Shown: positions 8,520 through 17,989, counted from the stretch's first letter. The stretch: 64,000 nt of DNA from Bacteroidota bacterium (GCA_021324735.1 JAJPIO010000018.1:310001-374000); one strand, 5' to 3'. Program-made: numbers and translations. The notes: a model not told the origin generated them from the sequence alone.

Positions 8520-10619
8520 GTGACTAAACGTCGTCGAAATATTCTTGTAATCGTCTCTGCGGTTATCGCGCTACTCATTTTCGTATGGTGGGACATCCAA
8601 CGCGGACTCCCAAGCCTCGAACAGCTCGAGAATCCTCATCCGGAGATCGCGACAAGGATCATTTCGACCGACGGCGAGCCGATCGATCAATTCTTTGTGA
8701 AGAACCGGACGAACGTTCATCTTCGGAACGTACCTCCATTTCTTATTAAGGCCCTTATTGCGACCGAGGACCGTAACTTCTACCATCATTGGGGCATCGA
8801 CCTTTGGGGTAACGTTCGAGCGGTCTTTACCGATATTTTCAGCCTTCACGCAAAACAAGGCGCCAGTACGATCACGCAACAGCTTGCTCGAAATCTTTAT
8901 CTGACCCAGGAAAAGACTGCCATTCGAAAGTTGCGCGAAGCGGTAACTGCCGTCGAGATCGAACGCACTCACACCAAGAATGAGATACTGGAAATGTATC
9001 TCAACGTTACCTACTTTGGCCGAGGCACTTATGGTATTCAGGCGGCGAGCCAGGCATACTTTGGCAAGGACGTTAATAAACTTACTCCCGCCCAATGCGC
9101 CTATCTTGTTGGCATCCTAAAAGGGCCTGAGAATTACGATCCGGAAGACGATTACGATCGCGCCATTAATCGGCGCAACACAGTGATCGATAATACGGTC
9201 TCTGCCGGCTTTATTACACGAGAAGAGGCTGAAAAAATAAAGAAGGACCCGCTTAAAGTTAAACCGTACGTCGGTTATCAGGGTATTGCCCCGCACTTTG
9301 CGGAGATGGTCCGGCAACAGTTAGCCAAGATGCCGGAATTACAGGGATACGATATTTATCGCGATGGCCTTATTGTTTATACCACGCTTAATGCGCAGAT
9401 GCAGCGCGCGGCAAATCGTGCAGTGCTCGAGCATATTGCCGATTACCAGAAAAACGTCGTCAATAAAACATGGAGTTGGGGCAGACACAAGGCATTACTC
9501 GATTCAGTCCTGATGCGCGCGGTGCGCAATACACCAGATTATCGTACTGCTTCTTCAGATGCTGAGCGTGTTAAAGTAGCGCAGGAATTTTACGCGGATA
9601 AAGATTTCGTAGACAGCGTAAAAGAAGCCGAGTTGCAGCTTCAAACCGGTTTGGTGTGCATCGATCAGGCAACGGGACAAATTGTCGCAATGGTCGGCGC
9701 GGCAAACTATAAAGAAGTACGATACGGATTGAACCATGCAACCCAAATTCTGCGTCAACCCGGTTCGTCGTTCAAACCGATCGTTTATGCCTCCGCTTTC
9801 GAGCACGGCGCGACCCCGGAAACATTCGTCTCCAATGAACCCTTGACCATCGGTTCGTGGCGCCCACATAATTTCGCAGGCGAATATGAAGGAGGCTCTG
9901 TAACGATCCGTACAGCGATCGAGCAATCGATCAACTTGGCCGCCGTCCATGCGATCCAGGATCTTACCTCTGCCGCAGATGTGGTAAGGATGGCAAAGCG
10001 TCTCGGGATTCGGTCGACCATTCCACCCTATCCTTCTATAGCGCTTGGAACAGCAGAAGTAAGTCCGCTGGATATCACGAGTGCGTATTCGGTTTTTGCC
10101 AATGAAGGCGTTCGAGCAACACCGTATGCAATCATGCGCGTTGAGGATCGAAATGGTAAGATCCTATACGAGCAAAAGCCTAACTATGAAAATGTGCTGG
10201 AGCCGAAAATTTGCCATGAGCTGACATCGGCATTAGAAGGCGTCGTTCAACATGGAACAGCTACTCGTATTCTAAACTACTTTAGGTATCCTGCCGCCGG
10301 CAAAACTGGCACAACGCAGAATTACGCCGATGCCTGGTTCGTAGGTTACACGCCTGAGTACACGGCCGGCGTTTGGGTCGGTTTTGACGATAAGCGAATA
10401 ACCTTCAATAGCTCGAATGGCCAGGGTGGACGCGCGGCTGCACCCATTTGGGGAAAATTCATGAAGTATTCGTACGAAGCGATCCACCCCAAGATCGAAT
10501 ACTTTAATACCAGCTATCCTGGCGCACCAGCACAACCTGCCGACAGCACGAAAGCAGATACAGTGCTCAATGCTTCGAAGAATCGTATCGATTCGATGCG
10601 CCACCCCCTGGAGTATTAG
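8520..10619 (+). CDS. Class A penicillin-binding protein (PBP1A-type)
   Basis: Bifunctional peptidoglycan glycosyltransferase/transpeptidase, 699 residues, anchored by one N-terminal membrane helix (residues 6-24). Glycosyltransferase motifs: EDRNFYHHWGID with Glu83, then GASTITQQLARNLYL. Transpeptidase motifs: the catalytic S416-S-F-K419, SIN, and KTGTT in AGKTGTTQNYADAW. The product polymerises lipid II and crosslinks stem peptides in the periplasm. It starts at GTG 3 bases after glyQS. The length is typical for compact PBP1A homologues without extra domains. Confidence 0.95.
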   Translation: MTKRRRNILVIVSAVIALLIFVWWDIQRGLPSLEQLENPHPEIATRIISTDGEPIDQFFVKNRTNVHLRNVPPFLIKALIATEDRNFYHHWGIDLWGNVRAVFTDIFSLHAKQGASTITQQLARNLYLTQEKTAIRKLREAVTAVEIERTHTKNEILEMYLNVTYFGRGTYGIQAASQAYFGKDVNKLTPAQCAYLVGILKGPENYDPEDDYDRAINRRNTVIDNTVSAGFITREEAEKIKKDPLKVKPYVGYQGIAPHFAEMVRQQLAKMPELQGYDIYRDGLIVYTTLNAQMQRAANRAVLEHIADYQKNVVNKTWSWGRHKALLDSVLMRAVRNTPDYRTASSDAERVKVAQEFYADKDFVDSVKEAELQLQTGLVCIDQATGQIVAMVGAANYKEVRYGLNHATQILRQPGSSFKPIVYASAFEHGATPETFVSNEPLTIGSWRPHNFAGEYEGGSVTIRTAIEQSINLAAVHAIQDLTSAADVVRMAKRLGIRSTIPPYPSIALGTAEVSPLDITSAYSVFANEGVRATPYAIMRVEDRNGKILYEQKPNYENVLEPKICHELTSALEGVVQHGTATRILNYFRYPAAGKTGTTQNYADAWFVGYTPEYTAGVWVGFDDKRITFNSSNGQGGRAAAPIWGKFMKYSYEAIHPKIEYFNTSYPGAPAQPADSTKADTVLNASKNRIDSMRHPLEY

Positions 10620-10652
10620 CGCGCACGAAATCGACGAGTTCGCGCGTTTATA
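10619..10652 (+). terminator. Possible hairpin after the PBP gene
   Basis: GC-rich arms (CGCGCACGAA and TTCGCGCG) flank a short loop directly after the PBP stop codon and are followed by TTTAT. The stem has a two-base bulge and the T-run is short, so termination is only plausible. Confidence 0.35.
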
Positions 10653-10691
10653 GCGTGCCGTTTGCCGTCACAATTTGTTGCCCGAGATGCC

Positions 10692-11699
10692 ATGAACCAA
10701 CATGACCGAGTTGTCGCCAAGCTACACGACATACGCGCTCACGTGTTATCCAAACCCGAACGGATTGTCGAAGAGGTCGAACGTCTCCTACCCGAGTTGC
10801 GTGAAGTCGGTGATGGAAGACTATTGTGCCAGGCGTTGCGCTTGCTTGCCTTTGGTAAGAAGAAGAAAGGACAATATGCAGAGGCCGTTTCGGATCTTAT
10901 TTCGGCGTTAAAGATGAGCCGACGCAGTCGATTCCTGGCCGAAGAAGCAGAGTGTATTGTCCACCTATCGGAACTGCTGTTGCAAGTAGATGATAATCAG
11001 GATGCAGTTGATCTCTGCGAAATGACGATGACAAAACTCCCAGATGGTCGACAACGACTCATTCTCCTGCTTATTGCAGGCCAGGCATTCCTATCGATGA
11101 AAGACATTGAGCAGGCGTTGACCTATTTCAGCAAGGGCATGCAGTTAGCGAATAAACTACACGCGGAAGATCTCATGTATGCGTGTATCCATTTTCTTGG
11201 AAAGGTCGCAATTGAAGGTGGGCGTTATTCCGAAGCCCGTGATAAATTGATGTTGGCACGCCGGCATTATGGTGCTGGCGAGCACACAACGAATTTGATC
11301 TCCACCGAAATAGATATCAGTAGGTCCTTCGTGTTGGAAGGCCGTGAGCAAGAAGCCTTACACTTATTGGAAAGCACACTTCGACGGACGAGAATTCACC
11401 AATTGGCGACGAAAGAGGTGGACACGAATATTCTTTTGGCCCAAGTTGCGCAGATGAATAACCAACGTGATACCGTATTACGGTACCTCGGGGATGCGTT
11501 GTGTATTGCAGAAAAGCAATCGTCTACCAATGATCTCTTGCGAGTCCACTCAGCCTATCGAAAATACTATGATCAAATAGGCGACGAACCCTCCCGCCAG
11601 CATCATGAATTGCTGGAGAGGCAAATCTCCGAACTTCGCGAGCGAGAACGCGAAGGTCGAATCGCACAAATTCGCGAACTCCTGAGAGATGCCCTATAG
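10692..11699 (+). CDS. Tetratricopeptide-repeat protein
   Basis: Cytosolic helical protein of about 335 residues made of TPR-like helix pairs, for example LRLLAFGKKKKGQYAEAVSD, IAGQAFLSMKDIEQALTYF and HFLGKVAIEGGRYSEARDKL. It ends in a charged coiled-coil-like segment (ERQISELREREREGRIAQIR). No enzymatic domain is visible, so it is probably a scaffold or regulator. I prefer the ATG at 10692 over the upstream TTG at 10662 because the intervening residues are not part of the helical repeat. It is convergent with the TldE-like gene. Confidence 0.7.
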   Translation: MNQHDRVVAKLHDIRAHVLSKPERIVEEVERLLPELREVGDGRLLCQALRLLAFGKKKKGQYAEAVSDLISALKMSRRSRFLAEEAECIVHLSELLLQVDDNQDAVDLCEMTMTKLPDGRQRLILLLIAGQAFLSMKDIEQALTYFSKGMQLANKLHAEDLMYACIHFLGKVAIEGGRYSEARDKLMLARRHYGAGEHTTNLISTEIDISRSFVLEGREQEALHLLESTLRRTRIHQLATKEVDTNILLAQVAQMNNQRDTVLRYLGDALCIAEKQSSTNDLLRVHSAYRKYYDQIGDEPSRQHHELLERQISELREREREGRIAQIRELLRDAL

Positions 11700-11715
11700 C
11701 ATGTAGCCAACTGGG

Positions 11716-13065
11716 CTATACCGCGTCGCTGCTTGAAGCAAAATTAAACCCGCTGGCATAGATCATTGGTACGTACATTGGCATTCCATCCCAGCCATCG
11801 CGCGGAGCTGTAACGACCGGTTTAGAGAAATCGAGGATGTTCTGGAGCAATGCTAATGGCGATTCATTCCATCGAAAGTTCGAAACGCCATATTGGATCT
11901 TGCCATCTTCGACCCAGAATAACCCATCCCGAGTTAAACCGGTCTTCAAGAGCGTCTGATTATCGACATCCCTGATGTACCAGAAGCTGGTTACGAGCAA
12001 GCCTTCTTTTAGTGTTGTGAGAAAATCTTCGGGCAGCATTCCGCCGCCATCCATAATGATATTTGTAGCACCTGGAAGCGGGTCCTTTGCTGTTTTGCTT
12101 GCCCAGTAACGGCCTCGGGCGAGGTTCATCAGTTTGCCATCCTTTAGCCATTGTGTCGATGGTACTGCAAGCCCGCTTTCGCCATATATTCCGGAAGGAG
12201 CCAGGGGATGCGAAGGATTGCTATAGATATTTACTTTCTGGTTTACGATCTGCTCGCCAACAGCAGTTCCGCCGTTCGGTCGGGAAAAAGCGCTCCGTCC
12301 TTCTTCTGCTTCGCGTGCATCGAGCGACCACATTAACTGCTGTATAAGATCCGCCGACGCCGACGGTTCGAGAATGACTTTGTACACACCAGGATCCATA
12401 TCCTTCGGGTCCTGCCAAGCAGCGCATTTAGCACTTGCATTTAGGATGGCGCTTTGAGCATCCAGTTGTCCGAGCGCATGAGAGGCCCGCTTATTCCATC
12501 CGCTCGACTTACCATCGGCAGTACGCATGGTAACGGAGAAGGTAGAGCGCGTATGCCTATCGCCGGCAAATATTCCTTTCGAGTTACGGTAGGCATTGTT
12601 GTATATACCCGACTCTAAAAACCCGGCTGTTTGGTAACTGTGTGCAACCGCTTCCTTAATGGCTGCATTAGCGATCTTCGATCGCTGGTCGGCAGCCCAA
12701 TCAAAATCGATCGAGCGTGCATCGAATGCAGAGGACCGAGCATAATTTTGCTTCTGGGTTATGGGCGGCATCAGTTCTTCGTTCTCCGGTGCAAGCGATG
12801 CGATCTCCTCGGCACGGCGAACAACGCGGCGCAGCCCCTCTTCCGAAATATTATTGGTCGTGGCAGAACCAGCTCTCTTACCGTTAGCTGCGGTGACAGT
12901 GACCGAAGTATCACTATGGGAGCCGCTCGTCGTTACGGTATTCGCGGCAAAGCGAAGATTGGCCATATGCCCACTCTCGAGCGATACTTCTGCCCATTCG
13001 GATTTCGAATAGGAGAGAATCTTTTTCGATAATTGCTCTAACTCGTCAAGATCTAAAATTTTCAT
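11716..13065 (-). CDS. TldE/PmbA-like metallopeptidase family protein
   Basis: A 449-residue member of the TldD/PmbA (U62) family. Like PmbA/TldE it lacks the HExxxH zinc motif but keeps the beta-rich C-terminal half, for example DPGVYKVILEPSASADLIQQL and TGLTRDGLFWVEDGKIQYGV. TldD/TldE form heterodimeric proteases that degrade unfolded peptides and process small peptide substrates in known bacteria. It lies 18 bases downstream of the TldD-like gene on the same strand, supporting a paired subunit role. No signal peptide is visible, whereas its partner appears to have one. Confidence 0.85.
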   Translation of the reverse strand: MKILDLDELEQLSKKILSYSKSEWAEVSLESGHMANLRFAANTVTTSGSHSDTSVTVTAANGKRAGSATTNNISEEGLRRVVRRAEEIASLAPENEELMPPITQKQNYARSSAFDARSIDFDWAADQRSKIANAAIKEAVAHSYQTAGFLESGIYNNAYRNSKGIFAGDRHTRSTFSVTMRTADGKSSGWNKRASHALGQLDAQSAILNASAKCAAWQDPKDMDPGVYKVILEPSASADLIQQLMWSLDAREAEEGRSAFSRPNGGTAVGEQIVNQKVNIYSNPSHPLAPSGIYGESGLAVPSTQWLKDGKLMNLARGRYWASKTAKDPLPGATNIIMDGGGMLPEDFLTTLKEGLLVTSFWYIRDVDNQTLLKTGLTRDGLFWVEDGKIQYGVSNFRWNESPLALLQNILDFSKPVVTAPRDGWDGMPMYVPMIYASGFNFASSSDAV

Positions 13066-13083
13066 TGTTGGGAAAGAGAATTA

Positions 13084-14718
13084 TTACGATTCATAATCAA
13101 CCATGCCGTGCTTGCTGTTCGCCGATTGCTGACGCGTGTTGATCACACGCTGGTTTGCAAATCGTGCTACGGGGCAGCCGTGTGAGACGGGATTCGATTG
13201 CATCGGCTCGCCTTTACCGTCATACATCGCACCACCTAACATGTAGGTGGATTTATCGCCCAGCGCATCGAGCGAGTCCCAGAATTTCGAAGTCTTTCCA
13301 TAATATGCTACATCGCGCAGCATGTGAGTGATCTTACCATCTTCCACCGCGTACGCGACCTGGCCCGTAAACTGGAAGTTATAGCGCTGCTGGTCGATCG
13401 AGTAGCTCGAGTTTCCTTTGATCAAAATTCCCTTGCCCGTATCTTTAACGATGTCATCCATCGTCTTCGGTTTGGGGTTTGGCTGTAAGCTCACATTGGG
13501 CATTCGCTGGAATGGCGTATTCCACCACCCTTCTGCGTAGCTTTGTCCGTGTGATGCTTTTTGACCGATTAGCTTTGCCTGCTCGCGTGTCGTTTGAACA
13601 TCATATAGGATGCCTTTCTCGATAAGCGAATACGATTGCGCCGGAACACCATCGTCATCATAACCAACCGTTGCAAGCCCGCCTTCCTGAGTGCGGTCCG
13701 CAACGATATTCACAAGATCGGAGCCGTAAGTGAATTCCTTCCACTTATCCGGTGTAAGGAAGCTTGTGCCGGCAAAATCAGCTTCATATCCCAAGATACG
13801 ATCTAGTTCCGTCGGATGACCGATCGACTCATGGATCGTTAACCACAAATGTGTTGGATGAAGAATAAGATCGTACTTACCGGGCTCGACCGAAACCGCA
13901 GTGATCTTCTCATGTGCTTCCGCTGCCGCCTGCTTGATCTCATCCTTGTAAGGATATTGCTCGATGTATTCAAAGCCTCTTCCCTGAGGCAACACAAAGA
14001 GGGCGCGCTCAGCGAATTCTCCTTTCGTGGGATCGGCTACGATCGCCCAGGTCGAAGGATCGATCCGAGTGATCTCCTGCCAAATTTTTGAGCCTTCACT
14101 GGAGGCAAAATATTTCTCTTCGCGTACGGCTCGCAAATTCGAGTGCAACGTTAACTTATTCGAGCCCATCGGTACGCTGGCACCGAGGGCATGCATATCG
14201 ATCAGGAATTGTGCGCGGTCCTTATACGAAATATCGAAAGGATTTTTTGCGATCGGCGTCTTCCATTCTGCCTGAACAGCCTCGACCGGTGCAAGATCGA
14301 GCGGAGCGCTTTGTAATTTCGAATTGCTTTCCGCTATCGTTACCGCCTCCTGAACGGCTAACTTACCACTCGCAAGATCGACATCGCGAGTTGCGGCGAA
14401 CCCCCATGTTCCGTTCTTGATCACTCGGATGCCCACCCCGTATGACTCATTATCCGAAAGACCAGTCACAACATTATTACGCGCACTTACCGATTGCGAA
14501 AGCATTCGTACGAGACGAACGTCACAATAGGTAGCGCCGAGCGACTTTGCCTGAGTAATAAGAGCATCGCAAAGATCCTGCTCGGATTTTCCGGGATTTG
14601 TAAGCGGTGTATCTATACGCCGCAGGCGCTGGCTTTCGCGCGCAACAAGAGAGTCGAGATTACCAAGTGAGAGCGCGCTGGTAGCAAGCACGCCTTTCAG
14701 GAAGAGACGCCGGTCCAT
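13084..14718 (-). CDS. TldD-like zinc metallopeptidase with twin-arginine-like leader
   Basis: Counting from the ATG at 14718, the protein has about 544 residues. It opens with MDRRLFLKGVLATSALSLG, a pattern like a twin-arginine (Tat) signal. The TldD zinc motif HESIGH is at 296-301, followed by PTELDRILGYEADFAGTSFL, and the C-terminal part contains the family glycine-rich IKGNSSYSIDQQRYNFQF. It precedes the TldE-like gene by 18 bases. Classical TldD is cytosolic, so an exported pair would be a variant known mainly from annotation in related phyla. A GTG or ATG further upstream (14751) is less likely because it precedes the leader. Confidence 0.85.
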   Translation of the reverse strand: MDRRLFLKGVLATSALSLGNLDSLVARESQRLRRIDTPLTNPGKSEQDLCDALITQAKSLGATYCDVRLVRMLSQSVSARNNVVTGLSDNESYGVGIRVIKNGTWGFAATRDVDLASGKLAVQEAVTIAESNSKLQSAPLDLAPVEAVQAEWKTPIAKNPFDISYKDRAQFLIDMHALGASVPMGSNKLTLHSNLRAVREEKYFASSEGSKIWQEITRIDPSTWAIVADPTKGEFAERALFVLPQGRGFEYIEQYPYKDEIKQAAAEAHEKITAVSVEPGKYDLILHPTHLWLTIHESIGHPTELDRILGYEADFAGTSFLTPDKWKEFTYGSDLVNIVADRTQEGGLATVGYDDDGVPAQSYSLIEKGILYDVQTTREQAKLIGQKASHGQSYAEGWWNTPFQRMPNVSLQPNPKPKTMDDIVKDTGKGILIKGNSSYSIDQQRYNFQFTGQVAYAVEDGKITHMLRDVAYYGKTSKFWDSLDALGDKSTYMLGGAMYDGKGEPMQSNPVSHGCPVARFANQRVINTRQQSANSKHGMVDYES

Positions 14719-14862
14719 TTGCTTTAATGATTTAGTCAGAGAACCGCACACAAAGATCGGGAGCGATACGCTCCAATGCGGGTATGTAAATCAGAATGGA
14801 CGAGGTTAGTTCTAACGGTCGAGAGCTAACGACGCGAGGTATCGAGAACGAACGACGCCGAG

Positions 14863-15207
14863 TTAATGAGTACCGTCTTCCGGCGGAGGCACGAAATACG
14901 TAACGGAGTCTTCACGGACGCGCGCCATGATACGATCCTTTGCAATGGAAGGCGGAATTTCTGGCGGAAGAACGCCAGTGAGTTCATCACCCGATTGTGT
15001 TTCGGTTAAAAACGCGGCATTCGATTCTCCCGTATCGGCCATTAATGCCGATTCCGTATCGAAGCGATCTTCTTCTATTGTGTCACCAAGCATATACGCA
15101 ACCTCACCATCCACATCATCAGGCAGAATTGATCCTTCTGCGCTTGCATCTATTGATGGTCTTTGTTCGGATACTCCATTTCGTGAAGCATTTTCCTCAA
15201 CTGCCAT
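14863..15207 (-). CDS. Small acidic anti-sigma-factor-like protein
   Basis: A 114-residue acidic soluble protein whose start lies inside the 3' end of the ECF sigma gene (58-base overlap). The middle, GEVAYMLGDTIEEDRFDTE, and the tail, LPPEIPPSIAKDRIMARVRED, resemble the region of RskA/ChrR-type anti-sigma factors just before their membrane helix (typically ...PPASLRDRLLARV). No zinc ligands or membrane segment are present. I infer a minimal cytosolic anti-sigma factor. The similarity is short and the call is tentative. Confidence 0.5.
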   Translation of the reverse strand: MAVEENASRNGVSEQRPSIDASAEGSILPDDVDGEVAYMLGDTIEEDRFDTESALMADTGESNAAFLTETQSGDELTGVLPPEIPPSIAKDRIMARVREDSVTYFVPPPEDGTH

Positions 15208-16037
15208 TTTCTTGAACCTTCCTCGCTTAAGTCACTAACCAAACCATCGAGCTTTTGCCAGAGCAGAGAACGATCTTTGCGTCGGCCGCGCGGGCGAACA
15301 ACAGGGCTTTCATCTCCCATACGCGGCTTGAGAACCTGACCTAATTTTTGGATCGCCTGCCTGACAAGAGAGCTTACAGTACCCATCGGGATCTGTAAGC
15401 TGTCGGCGGCTTCTTTATAGGTCATGCCACCAAAAAAGACAAGCTCGATTACTTTACGATGGGAAGCACTGAGGCCCCCTAACGCATTCCGAAGCTCGGC
15501 GTGAGCTTCTTTGTTCGTAAACTCATATTCCGGTGTCCGATCGTCTTCCATCAGGGAGTCATGACGGGCGGAATCGAACGATTCCGTTTGACGGCTCGAT
15601 TTGAACCGGCGCGATTTTATCTCATCCATCGCGCGATTGCGGGCTAACTGTATGAGCCACGGAGCAGGATTCCCGTGCATCTTATAAAGCGACGGTGCTT
15701 TATCCCACAATAAAATAAAAACTTCCTGCAACAAGTCAAGTGCATCCTCTTCCGTATGCACCATTCGTAATAATAAGGTATACACTTTGGGTGCAAACCT
15801 GTCATAGAATTCGCTGAAGGCTACCTCCGAACGTTCGAGCGCTATCTGTTCGAAGAGATCGTAGGCGATACGCTCGCTTTCCGTTCGTGGCGTGCTGCGA
15901 ACACGAGGTGGACGCAGCTCTTCATTATCCTGCAAGGACGGCACAGCAGAAGCGGGATGCGACTCGAGACGAGTATGATCCATACTCGTGCGAGCATCCG
16001 GCGTATCGTCGTTCTGGATTGTCATTCGATCGTCCAC
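15150..16037 (-). CDS. ECF-type RNA polymerase sigma factor
   Basis: Sigma-70 family protein of 295 residues. After a ~75-residue N-terminal extension, region 2 spans FSEFYDRFAPKVYTLLLRMVHTEEDALDLLQEVFILLWDKA. Region 4 contains LSASHRKVIELVFFGGMTYKEAADSLQIPMGTVSSLVRQAI. There is also a ~60-residue basic C-terminal extension, unusual for the group. The GTG at 16037 is preceded by AAGGAAGAG at good spacing; an ATG at 16025 is the alternative. It overlaps the anti-sigma-like gene, so a regulated pair is likely. Confidence 0.9.
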   Translation of the reverse strand: MDDRMTIQNDDTPDARTSMDHTRLESHPASAVPSLQDNEELRPPRVRSTPRTESERIAYDLFEQIALERSEVAFSEFYDRFAPKVYTLLLRMVHTEEDALDLLQEVFILLWDKAPSLYKMHGNPAPWLIQLARNRAMDEIKSRRFKSSRQTESFDSARHDSLMEDDRTPEYEFTNKEAHAELRNALGGLSASHRKVIELVFFGGMTYKEAADSLQIPMGTVSSLVRQAIQKLGQVLKPRMGDESPVVRPRGRRKDRSLLWQKLDGLVSDLSEEGSRKWQLRKMLHEMEYPNKDHQ

Positions 16038-16071
16038 GATGACTCTTCCTTGCTTAAGTCTTTACGTAAAA

Positions 16072-16098
16072 GCTGAATTGTGATACTTACAATTCAGC
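16072..16098 (-). promoter_or_regulatory. Perfect 10-bp dyad in the sigma-factor leader
   Basis: GCTGAATTGT and ACAATTCAGC flank a 7-base spacer 35-61 bases before the sigma start. On the leftward strand the hairpin is followed by TTTTACG. It could be an operator, an attenuator of the sigma gene, or a terminator of upstream transcription; the sequence alone does not decide. Confidence 0.5.
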
Positions 16099-16344
16099 GA
16101 TAATACACCCTGTCAAACAGTCACTTTCGTACTTGACGAAGCGGGACAACTGACCCGCGGAAGTAGCAACAAGGCAAATTTACAATATTTAATAGCCTAA
16201 CGCAAGAGGTATGGGAAGGGTTTGTTAAGAGCATTCCACACCCATCCAATACGGCTTCGGCGGGCATGTGCTCGCCGAACGAGTTCGCACCAGCAAAAAT
16301 TGCCGGTTGATAAGAGGTTACCTCCGGCATTAGATAAACATTGG
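16099..16344. other. Non-coding stretch upstream of the sigma gene
   Basis: No convincing gene was seen. The only structure is a hairpin at 16256-16279 (TTCGGCG / CGCCGAA) without a T-run, downstream of the leftward gene at 16345. Confidence 0.5.
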
Positions 16345-17178
16345 CTATTGTTTCTCGGTCATTGAACCGTCTACCGATTTCAGTATCTTCATTCGTTCAA
16401 AACGGGATCGAGCTTTATTATATTTCCACGATCGAAACGGGCGTACGAGCGTCGTCTGGTTCATATTGTACTCTTCATCGCTTGCCGTGAGGATAAGCTC
16501 CTTTTCCTCATCGAGCTTGAGAGCAATGTGTTGTGCCAGTAATGGCCGAAATGGAAATCGGGTTGAAGCACGAAGCCACGGTAGTGAGGGTGTAAGATCG
16601 CGAAGTATCAGTCCTTTAGGCTCATTCTCAAAGGAGAACACGCCTGCCAAACCATATTCATTGGGATCGCTACCCTCCTGGAACAACAGGATATTTCGCG
16701 AGCCTATTTTGGCGGAGGAAAATCGCAGACCATCGTAGCTTCCCTGCCACGGGCGTGATCGCCATACCTGATTTGGCCAGCCATCTTCTATTCGATAGAT
16801 CGCCAGAACATTTACGCCGTTATTCCATCGTGAGGTAAAGCCTGCCAAAATAAAGCGGAGTCCTCCCTGCGAAATAACAGAATAGGTAATATGGCGGGCA
16901 TTGCCTCGTTCTATCGTTTCCTTCCCTTCTTCATGCACGGCAAACCGTTTCATCACACGGATCGGAAAAACGTGCGCGAGAAACCGCTCGACGCGAAGCT
17001 GCTCCCTGATACTAAACGTGGTACCCTCATCTTCGATCGATGAGTTGATCATCGCGATCTGAACGTGCGGTGCTTCATGGGCCGGATGAACGCGTTTATG
17101 GGCGCTTGCGGGCCATGCGATCGCAAGAATAACTAAAAAAAGTAACGGAGTCCGTAACATACATATGCGCCGAAGCAC
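16345..17178 (-). CDS. Secreted protein of unknown function
   Basis: A 277-residue protein with a cleavable signal peptide ending near AWPASAHKRVHPAH. The mature part is a beta-rich domain without recognised motifs; VQIAMINSSIEDEGTTFSI and FILAGFTSRWNNGVNVLAIY are typical segments. It could start at the second in-frame ATG (17160), which gives a tidier signal peptide. It is likely periplasmic. I do not recognise the family and find no neighbouring partner that explains it. Confidence 0.6.
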   Translation of the reverse strand: MLRRICMLRTPLLFLVILAIAWPASAHKRVHPAHEAPHVQIAMINSSIEDEGTTFSIREQLRVERFLAHVFPIRVMKRFAVHEEGKETIERGNARHITYSVISQGGLRFILAGFTSRWNNGVNVLAIYRIEDGWPNQVWRSRPWQGSYDGLRFSSAKIGSRNILLFQEGSDPNEYGLAGVFSFENEPKGLILRDLTPSLPWLRASTRFPFRPLLAQHIALKLDEEKELILTASDEEYNMNQTTLVRPFRSWKYNKARSRFERMKILKSVDGSMTEKQ

Positions 17179-17286
17179 TAATGATCGCTCCGGCAGAACC
17201 TTAAATTTACATAAATTTTAGTGAAATAGCAAGCCTTTGGCTGAATATGGGCATTGCAGGGCTAATTTCATAGCTTTCATAAGCAG

Positions 17287-17312
17287 AAAGGACGTGCCTT
17301 TGCACGTCCTTT
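17287..17312 (-). terminator. Hairpin downstream of the Lys/Asp-rich secreted protein
   Basis: A perfect 11-bp stem (AAAGGACGTGC / GCACGTCCTTT) with a CTTT loop, 25 bases past the stop codon at 17339. The T-run is short on both strands, but position and stem strength fit a terminator. Confidence 0.65.
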
Positions 17313-17338
17313 TGCTAAACCAGACTCACCATATAGCA

Positions 17339-17752
17339 CTAACTCTGTTTTTTATCCTTGCGGATGTCGTGGCGGTCTTTCTTCAGGTCTCGCGCATCCT
17401 TACGCATATCGCGCTTCATCGCGTTGATCTTTTTCTGGTCCTTGTCGGCAGTTTTTTCATCCTGCTTGGCCTGGGCTCCTTCACCCTCTTTTGCTTCTCG
17501 TGCAGCAGCGCGGGCCGCGGCATTGCGAGCACGACGCTCCTTCTGCAATTGTGCTTTATCCTTTGCAAGGTCCTTGCGGTCCTTGTGGATATCCTTACGG
17601 TCCATTTTGCGATCGTGTTTGCCGGAATCGGCAACGACCATCGTTCCTTCTGCTCTCGCTGTCGAAGCAATGAACGATTGCGCTCCGCAAAGAATAAAAG
17701 CGGTTAAAGCCAATGACAGAATAAGGCTTCGTACACTGAATATTGCTTTCAT
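17339..17752 (-). CDS. Exported low-complexity Lys/Asp/Arg-rich protein
   Basis: A 137-residue protein with a signal peptide (MKAIFSVRSLILSLALTAFI...STARA) followed by a highly charged helix-forming region. That region contains repeated K-D-R/H-K-D patterns such as MDRKDIHKDRKDLAKDKAQL and a similar C-terminal block, with an Ala-rich middle. It is probably periplasmic and coiled-coil-like. Similar charged exported proteins are common but uncharacterised. The strong hairpin after it and the clean leader support it being real despite its low complexity. Confidence 0.65.
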   Translation of the reverse strand: MKAIFSVRSLILSLALTAFILCGAQSFIASTARAEGTMVVADSGKHDRKMDRKDIHKDRKDLAKDKAQLQKERRARNAAARAAAREAKEGEGAQAKQDEKTADKDQKKINAMKRDMRKDARDLKKDRHDIRKDKKQS

Positions 17753-17989
17753 AAGATTCTCCTCCTATATTTATTGAAGTTTTGAAGCCTTCAGCATTGC
17801 GTGCCCCCGGCCTTTGCTATATGGATGCAACGACCGCTCAATAGGTTTAAGGGGCCGCTGCTTAAAAATCTCTCACCGGATGATCTTTCACCGATAGATC
17901 CCGCTATTGGCCTTGCGTTACGTACACCTGATCCACGGAATTTAATAGTTTTTCATCACGGTTCGAATTCAAACCATTTCGAGAACGCT

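Noticed and set aside
16121-16330. A 69-codon leftward frame upstream of the sigma gene
   Set aside because: No leader, domain or ribosome-binding site; it covers a hairpin and the likely upstream control region.
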